From: Curtobacterium sp. MCJR17_055
Lineage (GTDB): Bacteria > Actinomycetota > Actinomycetes > Actinomycetales > Microbacteriaceae
NCBI RefSeq assembly: GCF_003224335.1
Contig: NZ_QKLF01000004.1
Coordinates: 62,001-126,000, forward strand
DNA: 64,000 nt
Direction: 5' to 3'
The notes beneath the pieces are model-generated. The model made no database searches. It had not been told where the DNA came from and saw nothing but the letters and a program-made list of their open reading frames with translations. Made by a program: the position numbers and the translations under genes. Each line of letters starts with the position of its first letter. The stretch's first letter is position 1. Positions 33,976 through 42,276 of this stretch are shown here, one piece after another.

Positions 33976-36168
33976 ATGTCGTCGCTCCCCACCGTCCCCG
34001 TCCACCTGAGCGCCGGGGGTGTGTCCCTCGTGCTCGACTGCTCGGACGGCCAGCTCCCCGCCGTCGTGCACTGGGGCGCCGCCCTCGGGGACCTGTCCGA
34101 CGCCGAGCTGTCCGCGCTCGCGGCCGCGGACGTCCTCCCGCTGCAACCGAGCACACCCGACGTCCCCGTGCGCCTCAGCGTCCTGCCGGAAGCGCACACG
34201 GGGTGGACGGGGCGCCCGGGGCTCGTCGGGCACCGGGACGGCCGCGACTGGTCGCCGGCGTTCACGCTCACCGCCGTCGACGTCAGCGACCTGCCGACGG
34301 ACGGCACCGCCGCGAGCGACCCCGGCCGGACCAGCGCCCCCGGCACCGACATCACCCCCGGCCGACGCCTCGTCGCCGACGCCGAGGACCGCGTCGCCGG
34401 CCTGTCCATCCGCATCGAGATCGAGCTCCTGTCCTCCGGCCTGGTCCGACTCCGCGCCGCGGTCACGAACACGGCCCCCGGTACGTACACCGTCGACGAC
34501 GTCACCGTCGCGCTCCCGGTCCCGGGTCGTGCTCGCGAGGTCCTCGACTTCGCCGGACGCTGGGGCAAGGAGCGCACCCCGCAGCGGCACGAACTCGTCG
34601 TCGGCACGCACCAGCGCGAGGGCCGTCGTGGTCGGACGGGCCCCGACGCCGCCACGGTCCTGAGCGTCGGAACCCCCGGCTTCGGCTTCGCGAGCGGCGA
34701 GGTCTGGGGCGTGCACGTCGGTTGGAGCGGGAACCACCGGCACCACGCCGAGCGCGGCAACGACGGCCGACAGGTGGTCGGCGGTGGGGAGCTCCTGCTG
34801 CCCGGCGAGGTCCGGCTCGACCAGGGAGCGACCTACGCCGGCCCGTGGGTGTACGGCGCCTACGGGGACGGCCTCGACGACCAGGCCCACCGGTTCCACG
34901 ACTGGCTCCGACGGCGCCCGCAGCACCCCACCCGGCCGCGGCCGACGACGATCAACGTCTGGGAGGCCGTCTACTTCGACCACGACCTCACCCGCCTGAC
35001 GGACCTGGCGGACCGGGCCGCCCGGATCGGCGTCGAGCGGTTCGTCCTCGACGACGGGTGGTTCCGCGGCCGTCGCGACGACCGTGCCGGGCTGGGCGAC
35101 TGGTACGTCGACGAGGACGTCTGGCCCGACGGGCTCGCCCCGCTGGTCGACCACGTCCGCGCCCTCGGCATGGAGTTCGGGCTGTGGTTCGAGCCGGAGA
35201 TGGTGAACGAGGACAGCGACCTGGCCCGGGAGCACCCGGAGTGGATCATGCAGGCGGACGGCCGACTCCCGGTCCGCGCCCGGAACCAGCAGGTGCTCGA
35301 CTTGGCGATCCCGGAGGCGTACGAGCACGTCCTCGGACGGCTGACCGCCGTGATCGGCGAGGTCGGTGTCGACTACGTCAAGTGGGACCACAACCGCGAC
35401 CTGATCGAGGCAGGCACCCGGGGCGCCGGTGCTGCCGTGCACGAGCAGACCCTGGCCGCGTACCGCTTGATGGCGGCGCTCAAGGACCGGTTCCCGGGGC
35501 TCGAGATCGAGTCGTGCTCGTCGGGCGGTAGCCGGGTCGACCTCGGCGTCATCGAGCACACCGACCGCGTCTGGACCTCGGACTGCATCGACCCGCTCGA
35601 GCGGCAGCAGATGAACCGCTGGACCATGCAGCTCCTGCCGCCCGAGATGCTCGGGTCGCACATCGCGAGCGGCACGAACCACACGACCGGGCGCCGCCAC
35701 ACCCTGGCCTTCCGGGCCGGTACCGCGCTCTACGGGCACCTCGGCATCGAGTGGGACCTGGCGACCGCGACCGAGGCCGAGGAGCGCGAGCTCACCGAGT
35801 GGGTCGCGACCTACCGGCAGTGCCGGGAGCTCCTGCACCACGGGGACCTGGTGCGTGTCGACCAGGCCGACGAGACGCAGCTGGTCTACGGCGCGGTGGC
35901 TCCGGACCGGCGGGAGGCGCTGTTCTTCCTCGCCGTGGTCGGCCGCTCCGAGGTCAGCCCGCGCGGCCGGATCACGCTGCGCGGCCTCGACCCGGAGACC
36001 CGGTACCGCGTGGACCCGGTCGTCATCGGGGACGTGCCGGGCCTCGAGCCCGCGCCGTGGGAGTCCGGCGACCGGGTGTTCTCCGGCCGGGTGCTCGAGG
36101 TCGTCGGCGTCCAGGCGCCGATGACGTACCCGGAGACCGTCGTGCCCTACCGCGTCGCCGCGGTCTGA
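33976..36168 (+). CDS. Alpha-galactosidase, glycoside hydrolase family 36
   Basis: A 730-residue GH36 enzyme with an N-terminal beta-sandwich, a central barrel (about 325-640) and a C-terminal beta domain. LDDGWF marks the barrel, the nucleophile is Asp471 in YVKWDHNRD, and the acid/base is Asp536 in WTSDCID; CSSGGSR lies between them. It removes alpha-1,6-galactose from raffinose-type sugars. No signal peptide, so cytosolic. GAGGAGA precedes the ATG. The 96-base gap after corA is low-complexity CCCGCC-rich DNA. No galactoside transporter is adjacent. Confidence 0.95.
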   Translation: MSSLPTVPVHLSAGGVSLVLDCSDGQLPAVVHWGAALGDLSDAELSALAAADVLPLQPSTPDVPVRLSVLPEAHTGWTGRPGLVGHRDGRDWSPAFTLTAVDVSDLPTDGTAASDPGRTSAPGTDITPGRRLVADAEDRVAGLSIRIEIELLSSGLVRLRAAVTNTAPGTYTVDDVTVALPVPGRAREVLDFAGRWGKERTPQRHELVVGTHQREGRRGRTGPDAATVLSVGTPGFGFASGEVWGVHVGWSGNHRHHAERGNDGRQVVGGGELLLPGEVRLDQGATYAGPWVYGAYGDGLDDQAHRFHDWLRRRPQHPTRPRPTTINVWEAVYFDHDLTRLTDLADRAARIGVERFVLDDGWFRGRRDDRAGLGDWYVDEDVWPDGLAPLVDHVRALGMEFGLWFEPEMVNEDSDLAREHPEWIMQADGRLPVRARNQQVLDLAIPEAYEHVLGRLTAVIGEVGVDYVKWDHNRDLIEAGTRGAGAAVHEQTLAAYRLMAALKDRFPGLEIESCSSGGSRVDLGVIEHTDRVWTSDCIDPLERQQMNRWTMQLLPPEMLGSHIASGTNHTTGRRHTLAFRAGTALYGHLGIEWDLATATEAEERELTEWVATYRQCRELLHHGDLVRVDQADETQLVYGAVAPDRREALFFLAVVGRSEVSPRGRITLRGLDPETRYRVDPVVIGDVPGLEPAPWESGDRVFSGRVLEVVGVQAPMTYPETVVPYRVAAV

Positions 36169-36182
36169 CGTCGGAGCCCGGT

Positions 36183-36246
36183 CGGGAGGCCCGGATCACC
36201 GCCTCCGGACCGGTGCCGGAGCCGGGACGGCGGGACGGGCCTCCCG
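36183..36246. terminator. Hairpin terminator, GACGGGAGG family (variant)
   Basis: CGGGAGGCCCG (36183-36193) pairs with CGGGCCTCCCG (36236-36246), with further inverted segments in the loop. It follows the alpha-galactosidase stop. Copy 5 of the family; the outermost GA/TC is lost. Confidence 0.65.
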
Positions 36247-36322
36247 GCCAACCCACTGACGAGCGCGAAGAACCGTCGAACGAGCGCGTCGACGCGCGCG
36301 ACGCACGCCGACGCGCGACCGC

Positions 36323-36328
36323 TACGCT
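36323..36328 (+). promoter_or_regulatory. -10 hexamer TACGCT, leaderless start
   Basis: TACGCT ends seven bases before the ATG at 36336. Confidence 0.5.
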
Positions 36329-36335
36329 TGCCGAC

Positions 36336-37619
36336 ATGCCACACAACGGTCTCGCCGCTCCGGCCTGGGCGCTCAAGCTGGCCGTGGTCACGGGGCTCGT
36401 CGGCGTCGCCGGCGGGGCCGCCGGGATCGCCGTGTGGCTCGCGCTCCAACTCATCCAGTTCGTCGCCTTCGGCTACGCCTTCGGCGGGCACCGTGAGGCG
36501 GCGGACGCACCGTCGGCGCTGAACCGGTTCCTCGCGGTCCTGGCCGCCGGCGTCCTGACGGCCGTCGCGTGGTGGGCGATCCGGCGGTGGGGGCGTCCGG
36601 TCGTCGGTGTCCAGGCCGCCGTCGCGGGCAGGCGGATGCCCTCCCTGGTGACCGTCGGCAACGCGGGCGTGCAGATCCTCGCGGTGGGTCTCGGCGCCTC
36701 GATCGGCAAGGAGGTCGCACCGCGCGAACTCGGTGCGTGGGCCGCGCAGCTGCTCACCGTCCGGGCCGGGTTGACGCCGCGCGAGACGAAGGTCCTGGTG
36801 GCCTGTGGTGCTGCCGCCGGGCTCGCAGCGGTCTACGACGTACCGCTCGGGGGTGCGCTGTTCGCGGTCGAGGTGCTGCTCGGCGAGCTCACCCTGGCGA
36901 CGGCCCTGCCCGCGTTCGTCACGAGTGCCGTCGCCGCGTTCGTCGCCCGGCTCGTGATCCCGGACGAGGTGCTGTACCACGTGCCCGCGATGCACCTCTC
37001 GCCCTCGCTGCTCGTCTGGGCGGTCGTCGTCGGGCCGCTGCTCGGGCTCGCCGGGGTCGGGTTCGTGCGGGCCACCAACCGGCTGCAGGCGATCGCCCCG
37101 ACCGGGTGGAAGCTGCTCGTCGTGCTGCCGGTCGTGTTCGCACTCGTCGGCCTCGTCGCGATCCCCTTCCCGGAGGTGATGGGGAACGGCCGGGCGCTCG
37201 GACTCGCCGCGATGAACGCCGACCTCGACGGGCCGACGCTGCTCGGCATGGCGCCCCTGCTCGCGCTCCTCGTCCTCGGACTGCTGAAGACCGTGACGAC
37301 CGCGGCGACGATCGGTGCCGGCGCCGTGGGCGGCACGCTGACCCCCTCGATCGCGGTCGGGTCGGCGCTCGGCGGCTTCCTCGGGGCCGCCTGGATGCTG
37401 CTCTGGCCGACCGACGGCGGCAGCCTGGCGGCCTTCGCGTTCGTCGGCGCGGCCGCGTTCCTGGCCACGACCATGCGCGCGCCGTTCACGGCCCTCGTGC
37501 TCGTCGTCGAGTTCACGCAGGAGGGCACCGACATCCTCATCCCCTCGCTGCTGGCGGTGAGCGGAGCCGTCGCCGTCGGCTACGTCCTGGCCCGTCGGCG
37601 CAGTGCGCAGATGGCCTGA
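36336..37619 (+). CDS. ClC-family channel/transporter with altered filter motifs
   Basis: A 427-residue membrane protein with the helix pattern of ClC proteins and the late motif GAVGGTLTPSIAVGSALGG. The early motifs are changed. The GSGIP filter is replaced by VVGVQAAVAG, and G(K/R)EGP reads GASIGKEVAPREL, which keeps the gating glutamate but not the Gly-Pro. Chloride transport is the default family role; fluoride or another anion is possible. Leaderless start. A simple-sequence repeat follows the stop. Confidence 0.85.
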   Translation: MPHNGLAAPAWALKLAVVTGLVGVAGGAAGIAVWLALQLIQFVAFGYAFGGHREAADAPSALNRFLAVLAAGVLTAVAWWAIRRWGRPVVGVQAAVAGRRMPSLVTVGNAGVQILAVGLGASIGKEVAPRELGAWAAQLLTVRAGLTPRETKVLVACGAAAGLAAVYDVPLGGALFAVEVLLGELTLATALPAFVTSAVAAFVARLVIPDEVLYHVPAMHLSPSLLVWAVVVGPLLGLAGVGFVRATNRLQAIAPTGWKLLVVLPVVFALVGLVAIPFPEVMGNGRALGLAAMNADLDGPTLLGMAPLLALLVLGLLKTVTTAATIGAGAVGGTLTPSIAVGSALGGFLGAAWMLLWPTDGGSLAAFAFVGAAAFLATTMRAPFTALVLVVEFTQEGTDILIPSLLAVSGAVAVGYVLARRRSAQMA

Positions 37620-37716
37620 GCCGAGCCGAGCCGAGCCGAGCCGAGCCGCGCCGCGCCGCGCCGCGGCGAGCCGCGCCGAGCCGCGCCGAGCCGCGCCGCG
37701 CCGCGCCGCCCCGCGG
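37617..37716. repeat. Pentanucleotide simple-sequence repeat (GAGCC/GCGCC)n
   Basis: About 20 copies of a 5-base unit begin at the ClC stop codon: first an unbroken run of GAGCC, then mixed GCGCC and GAGCC units. Nothing in it codes for a supported product. Confidence 0.85.
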
Positions 37717-37839
37717 CACCGTCGACCGGTCCGGTGCTGGGCATCCGGTGGACGGCCCGGACCAGGTGGCCGCACGCTGGTTAGCATCGGCGCCAGGACG
37801 CGGGGCACGAGGTTCCGCCCGATCGACGAGGAGCAGGTC

Positions 37840-38052
37840 ATGGCAGGGTTCGACGACATCACGAAGAAGGCCCAGGCGCTGCTGCAGAACGGCAAGGTGC
37901 AGGACGCGCTGAAGAGCGAGAAGGCCGAGGGCGTCAGCGACAAGGTGTTCGAAGGGGTCGCCGACGCCGTGAAGAAGGCCACCGGCGGCAAGTACGACGA
38001 CAAGATCGACGCCGCCCGCGAGCAGGCCGACAAGCGCGTCGGGAACGAGTAG
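37840..38052 (+). CDS. MT0933-type antitoxin-like small protein
   Basis: A 70-residue, lysine- and alanine-rich helical protein, with segments FDDITKKAQALLQNGKVQDA and GGKYDDKIDAAREQADKRVG, which match the Rv0909/MT0933 antitoxin family. In mycobacteria the partner toxin is an SRPBCC-fold protein encoded next door. Here the next gene is sufS, so this looks like an orphan that may have another role. GAGGAGCAGG upstream of the ATG gives the ribosome site. Confidence 0.8.
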   Translation: MAGFDDITKKAQALLQNGKVQDALKSEKAEGVSDKVFEGVADAVKKATGGKYDDKIDAAREQADKRVGNE

Positions 38053-38145
38053 CGCCCGCGCGGTGCCGGCCCGACTGGACGCTGCCGGGAAGAACGACCA
38101 CCATTGACGGGTTGTCTCCCGGAGACGTACAGGAGGGCCAGCACC

Positions 38146-39471
38146 GTGACGATCGTTGCACCAACGCCGACGGACGACTTCGTCGCACCGCTCACCGAGG
38201 ACGAGGTCCTCCGCATCCGGGCGGACTTCCCGATCCTCCAGCAGGAGGTGAACGGGCAGCCGCTGGCCTACCTCGACTCCGGCGCGACGGCCGAGCGGCC
38301 CGTGCAGGTCCTCGACGCCGAACGGTGCTTCCTCGAGCAGGACAACGCGGCCGTGCACCGCGGTGCCCACACCCTCGCCGCGCTGAGCACCGACGCCTAC
38401 GAGGACGCCCGTGCGACCGTCGCGCGCTTCATCGGAGCCGCGAGCCCGTCCGAGGTCGTCTGGACGGCCAACGCCACCGACGCGCTCAACCTCGTCGCCT
38501 ACGGCATCCGCAACGCCAGCGCCGGCCGCGGCGGTGCCGAGGCCGACCGCTTCCGCATCGGCCCCGGGGACGAGGTCCTGGTCACCGAGGCCGAGCACCA
38601 CGCGAACCTCGTGCCCTGGCAGGAGCTCGCCGCCGCCACCGGTGCGACGCTGCGCTGGGTGCCGGTCGACGACACCGGGTGCTGGAGCGCCGAGGACGCC
38701 GTCGCGCTCGTCACCGAACACACCCGGGTCGTCGCGTTCGCCCACGTGTCGAACGTCACCGGGATGATCGCCCCCGTCGCCGAGCTCGTGGCGGCGGCCC
38801 ACGCCGTCGGGGCGCTCGTCGTGCTCGACGCCTGCCAGTCCGCGCCGCACCGGCCGCTCGACGTCCGCGCCCTCGACATCGACTTCGCCGCGTTCTCCGG
38901 GCACAAGATGCTCGGCCCGAACGGGATCGGCGTGCTCTGGGGTCGGCAGGACCTGCTCAACGCACTGCCGCCGTTCCGCACCGGCGGCTCGATGATCACC
39001 ACGGTGACGATGGAGCACACCGACTTCATGCCGGCCCCCGAGCGGTTCGAGGCCGGCACGCAGCCGGTCTCACAGGCCGTCGCGCTCGCCGAGGCCGTCC
39101 GCTACCTCGAGCGCATCGGGATGGACCGGGTGCAGGAGCACGAGGAGCACCTGGCGCAGCGGATGCTCACCGGCCTCGCCACCGTCCCCGGCGTCTCCGT
39201 CGTCGGACCCGCGGCCGGTGTCCCGCGCAGTGGACTCGCGTCCTTCGTCGTCGACGGCGTGCACGCGCACGACGTGTCCCAGTACCTCGACGCGCAGGGC
39301 ATCGCGGTGCGCTCCGGCCACCACTGCGCGCAGCCGCTCCACCGTCGTCTGGGGCTCACGGCCACGAGCCGCGCGAGCACGTACGTGTACACGACCGAGG
39401 AGGACGTCGACCGCTTCGTGACCGCGGTCGGCGGGATCCGCGGCTACTTCGGTGCGGAGGAGCCCGCGTGA
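38146..39471 (+). CDS. sufS: Cysteine desulfurase SufS
   Basis: A 441-residue PLP enzyme of the SufS/CsdA class. The PLP lysine is Lys254 in SGHKMLGPNGIG and the persulfide cysteine is Cys394 in SGHHCAQP. It takes sulfur from L-cysteine and passes it to SufU for Fe-S cluster assembly. The GTG at 38146 has AGGAGG upstream. The stop overlaps the sufU start as GTGA. The scaffold genes sufBCD are not in the window. Confidence 0.95.
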   Translation: MTIVAPTPTDDFVAPLTEDEVLRIRADFPILQQEVNGQPLAYLDSGATAERPVQVLDAERCFLEQDNAAVHRGAHTLAALSTDAYEDARATVARFIGAASPSEVVWTANATDALNLVAYGIRNASAGRGGAEADRFRIGPGDEVLVTEAEHHANLVPWQELAAATGATLRWVPVDDTGCWSAEDAVALVTEHTRVVAFAHVSNVTGMIAPVAELVAAAHAVGALVVLDACQSAPHRPLDVRALDIDFAAFSGHKMLGPNGIGVLWGRQDLLNALPPFRTGGSMITTVTMEHTDFMPAPERFEAGTQPVSQAVALAEAVRYLERIGMDRVQEHEEHLAQRMLTGLATVPGVSVVGPAAGVPRSGLASFVVDGVHAHDVSQYLDAQGIAVRSGHHCAQPLHRRLGLTATSRASTYVYTTEEDVDRFVTAVGGIRGYFGAEEPA

Positions 39472-39917
39472 CCGGCCTGGACGGGCTCTACCAGCAGGTG
39501 ATCCTCGACCACGCGAGAGCCCGTCGGGGCGACGGTCCGATGCCGGATGCGGACGCCGAGCACTTCGAGCGGAACCCGACGTGCGGTGACGAGATCACCG
39601 TGCGGCTCCGACTCGAGCCCGGGACCGACCGGATCGCCGCCGTCGCCTGGCAGGGGGACGGCTGCTCGATCTCGATGGCGTCGGCCTCGGTCCTCACCGA
39701 CATGGCCGTCGGCCGGACCGTCCCGGAACTCCTGACCCTGACCGAGGCGTTCCGCACGATGATGCGCTCCCGGGGCGTCGGCGAGCCGGACGAGGACGTG
39801 CTCGAGGACCTCGTCGCCTTCCAGGGTGTCTCGAAGTTCGTCATGCGGGTCAAGTGCGGCATGCTCGCGTGGGTCGCCGCCGAGGCGGCGGCGCAGCAGG
39901 CGGTCGCGGCGGGCTGA
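39468..39917 (+). CDS. sufU: Fe-S assembly sulfurtransferase SufU
   Basis: A 149-residue SufU with the zinc-binding set Cys39 (NPTCGDE), Asp41, Cys66 (GDGCSIS) and Cys130 (KCGMLAW), and the family opening LDGLYQQVILDH. It accepts persulfide sulfur from SufS. It is translationally coupled to sufS and followed by a conserved hairpin. Confidence 0.95.
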   Translation: MTGLDGLYQQVILDHARARRGDGPMPDADAEHFERNPTCGDEITVRLRLEPGTDRIAAVAWQGDGCSISMASASVLTDMAVGRTVPELLTLTEAFRTMMRSRGVGEPDEDVLEDLVAFQGVSKFVMRVKCGMLAWVAAEAAAQQAVAAG

Positions 39918-39957
39918 CGACGGGCGCAGGGCGGGCGCGGCCCTCGGCGGCGGTCCA

Positions 39958-40003
39958 CCGGACGGGAGGCGCGGTGCCAGCGGGTGCCGCGCCTCCCGTC
40001 CGG
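39958..40003. terminator. Hairpin terminator, GACGGGAGG family
   Basis: Perfect 17-bp stem (39958-39974 with 39987-40003) with a 12-base loop, 40 bases after the sufU stop. Copy 6. Confidence 0.8.
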
Positions 40004-40017
40004 CGTCCTGCTTCCCG

Positions 40018-40023
40018 TAGCCT
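40018..40023 (+). promoter_or_regulatory. -10 hexamer TAGCCT, leaderless start
   Basis: TAGCCT ends seven bases before the ATG at 40031 and lies just beyond the sufU terminator. Confidence 0.5.
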
Positions 40024-40030
40024 GCACCGC

Positions 40031-40729
40031 ATGGTGGAAGAGGGGCACGAGCGGACCGCGCGCGAGCTCGTGTTCCTGCACGCGTCGAACCGGAGTCCGA
40101 GTCGGGCCTGGTCCTCGGTGGGGACACTGCCCGGCGCCCGCTTCGCGGCGATGCCGGGGTACGACGCCGGTCCACCGGTGCGGTTCGAGCAGGACCGGTG
40201 GGAGCGGCGGCTCCTCCGTGCGTGCGGCACCGGCAGTGCGGTCGTCGCCCACTCCTTCGGCGGACCGGTCGCCATGCGCGCCGCTGCGCGTCGTCCGGAC
40301 CTCGTCACCGTGCTCGTGCTGTTCGAGCCTGCCGCCTACGCGCTGGCGCGGGGGCACGCATCGGTCGAGGAGCACGTCCGACGTGTGCAGCCGGTCCTCG
40401 ACCAGGCGAGCCTGCTCCCGCCTGCGCAGTTCGCCGTCGCGTTCACCGCGGCACTCACCGGTCGGAGCCCCGCACCACCGAGGGACGCCGATGCACTCCT
40501 CGCGGCGGAGCGGCAACGTCGGCTGCCGGGACCGTGGACGCTGGACACCCCGGAGCGTCCCGGCGTGCCGACACTGGTCATCACAGGAGGATGGAACGAC
40601 GAGTACGAGACGATCGCCTCCCGGATCGCCGACGCCCGTCACGTCACCCTCGTCGGACACGGCCACCGACCGCAGGACCATCCCGACGCCGCGCGGGTCG
40701 TTCGCGACTTCCTGTCGCATCACGGGTGA
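40031..40729 (+). CDS. Alpha/beta hydrolase
   Basis: A 232-residue hydrolase. The nucleophile is Ser75 in VVAHSFGGPVA, and the likely catalytic His is in LVGHGHRPQDHPDAA near the C-terminus. It is on the short side for the family and lacks a clear HGG oxyanion motif (FLHASN stands there). No signal peptide. Substrate unknown. Convergent with the marR gene. Confidence 0.87.
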   Translation: MVEEGHERTARELVFLHASNRSPSRAWSSVGTLPGARFAAMPGYDAGPPVRFEQDRWERRLLRACGTGSAVVAHSFGGPVAMRAAARRPDLVTVLVLFEPAAYALARGHASVEEHVRRVQPVLDQASLLPPAQFAVAFTAALTGRSPAPPRDADALLAAERQRRLPGPWTLDTPERPGVPTLVITGGWNDEYETIASRIADARHVTLVGHGHRPQDHPDAARVVRDFLSHHG

Positions 40730-40762
40730 CGTCGCGCCGGATTGCGCCGCGACGAGTCACGG

Positions 40763-41230
40763 TCAGCCAGCGCTGGCGCTGTCGGCCGCGTCGCTGCGCA
40801 GTGCGCGCACCATGCGCCGCAGCAGCGACCTCGCCGCGGCGCGGTCGTCCTCGTCGAGGTCGGCGAGCATCCGGTCCTCCACGGAGCGGACGGCGGCCGT
40901 CGCGGCGGCGAGGTCCCGGCGTCCGCGGTCGGTGAGCTGCGCCGGCATGACCCGACCCGAGCGGGCCCCGGGCGGGCGCTCGACGACGCCGTCGCGCTCG
41001 AGGGTCTGCAGCAGGACGTTCATCGACTGCCGGGTCACGAAGGTGCCGCGGGCGAGCTCGGAGTTCGACGACCCCGGACGCTGCGCCAGGAGTTCCAGGC
41101 AGGAGTAGTGCGTCACGGTCATGCCGAGCGGGCGGAGCACGGCCTCCATCGCGGTCCGGAGCGCCGTCGCGGTCTCCTTGAGCAGGTACCCGATCGAGGT
41201 CGGGAGGTCGACGCCGTCCTGTTGACTCAT
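40763..41230 (-). CDS. MarR-family regulator
   Basis: A 155-residue winged-helix regulator with NSELARGTFVTRQSMNVLLQ as recognition region and LERDGVVERPPG as wing. MarR proteins act as dimers on palindromes and respond to small aromatic or oxidant ligands. Two palindromes lie at its own start and upstream of the divergent VOC gene, so it probably represses both. The ATG at 41230 lies inside the first palindrome. Confidence 0.92.
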   Translation of the reverse strand: MSQQDGVDLPTSIGYLLKETATALRTAMEAVLRPLGMTVTHYSCLELLAQRPGSSNSELARGTFVTRQSMNVLLQTLERDGVVERPPGARSGRVMPAQLTDRGRRDLAAATAAVRSVEDRMLADLDEDDRAAARSLLRRMVRALRSDAADSASAG

Positions 41231-41246
41231 GTCAGAAGTCTGACAT
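41229..41246. promoter_or_regulatory. MarR operator O1
   Basis: ATGTCAGAAGTCTGACAT: perfect 8-bp arms and a 2-base centre, covering the marR start codon. Confidence 0.75.
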
Positions 41247-41257
41247 ACGCTGCTTGG

Positions 41258-41273
41258 TGTCAGACAACTGACA
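41258..41273. promoter_or_regulatory. MarR operator O2
   Basis: TGTCAGACAACTGACA: the same TGTCAG/CTGACA arms as O1 with a 4-base centre, just upstream of the VOC gene ribosome site. Confidence 0.75.
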
Positions 41274-41291
41274 TGACCAGAAGGAGCACCC

Positions 41292-41660
41292 ATGCCCGCC
41301 ACCGGCCCCGACTTCCTCTCCCTGCAGGTCCGCGACCTCGATGCCTCGCAGGCGTTCTACGAGCGGTACCTCGGGCTCGAGCGTTCGCCCGCCGGGCCAC
41401 CGCACGCCGTCGTGTTCACCACGACGCCGATCGCGTTCGCGCTGCGCGACGTCCTCCCCGGGACCGACCTCGCGTCGGTCGACCAGCCGGGACTCGGCGT
41501 CGCCCTCTGGTTGCACGCGACCGACGTCCAGGCGGTCCACGACGCCCTCGAGGCCGACGGGCACCGGATCGTCGCGGCACCGATCGACGGCCCGTTCGGC
41601 CGGAGGTTCACCTTCGCCGACCCCGACGGTTACCACGTCACCCTCCACGACCGCGCCTGA
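41292..41660 (+). CDS. VOC-family protein (glyoxalase/bleomycin-resistance fold)
   Basis: A 122-residue vicinal-oxygen-chelate protein: one beta-alpha-beta-beta-beta pair with FLSLQVRDLDASQAFYERYLG at the start and FTFADPDGYHVTLHD at the end. Relatives bind metals or sequester drugs; no substrate can be named. AGAAGGAG precedes the ATG. Divergent from marR and controlled by the same operators, so it may detoxify the MarR ligand. Confidence 0.9.
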   Translation: MPATGPDFLSLQVRDLDASQAFYERYLGLERSPAGPPHAVVFTTTPIAFALRDVLPGTDLASVDQPGLGVALWLHATDVQAVHDALEADGHRIVAAPIDGPFGRRFTFADPDGYHVTLHDRA

Positions 41661-41670
41661 GCGTCGCGCG

Positions 41671-41698
41671 GACCGCCGGTCGTCCCCGACCGGTGGTC
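41671..41698. terminator. Hairpin after VOC gene
   Basis: A 12-bp stem (41671-41682 with 41687-41698), one G-T wobble, 4-base loop, 10 bases after the VOC stop. Confidence 0.65.
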
Positions 41699-41748
41699 GT
41701 GACCACATCGTGTCCCCACCACCGCTCCTCAGGGCCGACGATGGGGGC

Positions 41749-42189
41749 GTGCGGGGGCGACGGGTGTGGGCAGCGACCGGGGCTGCGCTGTCGGTGCTGA
41801 CGACAGCGGCGTGTGGCATCGTGCCCACGGCCTGTCCGGCGATCGGGTGGACGAACACCGTGGTGGTCACGGTCAGCGGACCGGTCGACGCGGTCCGTGA
41901 CGTCGCCGTCTGCACCGGGACCGGATGCACGCCGCCCGCGCCGAGCGACCCGCCCGTCCTGCCTCTCGAGGTCGCGCCGGCCCCGTCGCCGACGTCGACC
42001 GCCGCCGGAGCCGTCTGGCGGCTCCCCGTGCTGATGGGCACGCCGGACCGGGCGGTCGTCGAGCTGCGGGACGCCGCCGACCGGCCGCTCCTGACGGAGA
42101 CGGTTCGCACGCGGTGGATCCGGTACGGCGGCTCCGAGCAGTGCGGCGGCCCGTCGACGGCGGAGGTCACGGTCCGGGCGCCCCGCTGA
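41749..42189 (+). CDS. Small lipoprotein of unknown function
   Basis: A 146-residue protein with a lipoprotein leader (RGRRVWAATGAALSVLTTAAC, cysteine at about 22) and a mature part with six further cysteines, which suggests disulfides outside the cell. A short YGGSEQCGG segment lies near the end. I recognise no family. The GTG at 41749 has GACGAT six bases upstream, a weak match to the leaderless pattern seen elsewhere. Confidence 0.72.
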   Translation: MRGRRVWAATGAALSVLTTAACGIVPTACPAIGWTNTVVVTVSGPVDAVRDVAVCTGTGCTPPAPSDPPVLPLEVAPAPSPTSTAAGAVWRLPVLMGTPDRAVVELRDAADRPLLTETVRTRWIRYGGSEQCGGPSTAEVTVRAPR

Positions 42190-42264
42190 CCACCGGCACG
42201 TCCCGCACCCGGATGCCCGTGTCATGCGGCGTCATCCTCCGTGACGCGGCGGGGACGGCCGACG

Positions 42265-42270
42265 TACGGT
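42265..42270 (+). promoter_or_regulatory. -10 hexamer TACGGT, leaderless start
   Basis: TACGGT ends six bases before the GTG at 42277. Confidence 0.5.
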
Positions 42271-42276
42271 CGCGTC

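Noticed and set aside
32839..35841. 1000-residue open frame on the minus strand opposite corA and the GH36 gene
   Set aside because: It is antisense to two genes with intact catalytic motifs, has the biased Arg/Gly/Val composition of shadow frames in high-GC DNA, and has no recognisable domain.
42229..42247. Terminator between the lipoprotein and LLM genes
   Set aside because: The GCGTCA/TGACGC stem is only 6 bp with a 7-base loop, too weak to call in DNA of this GC content.
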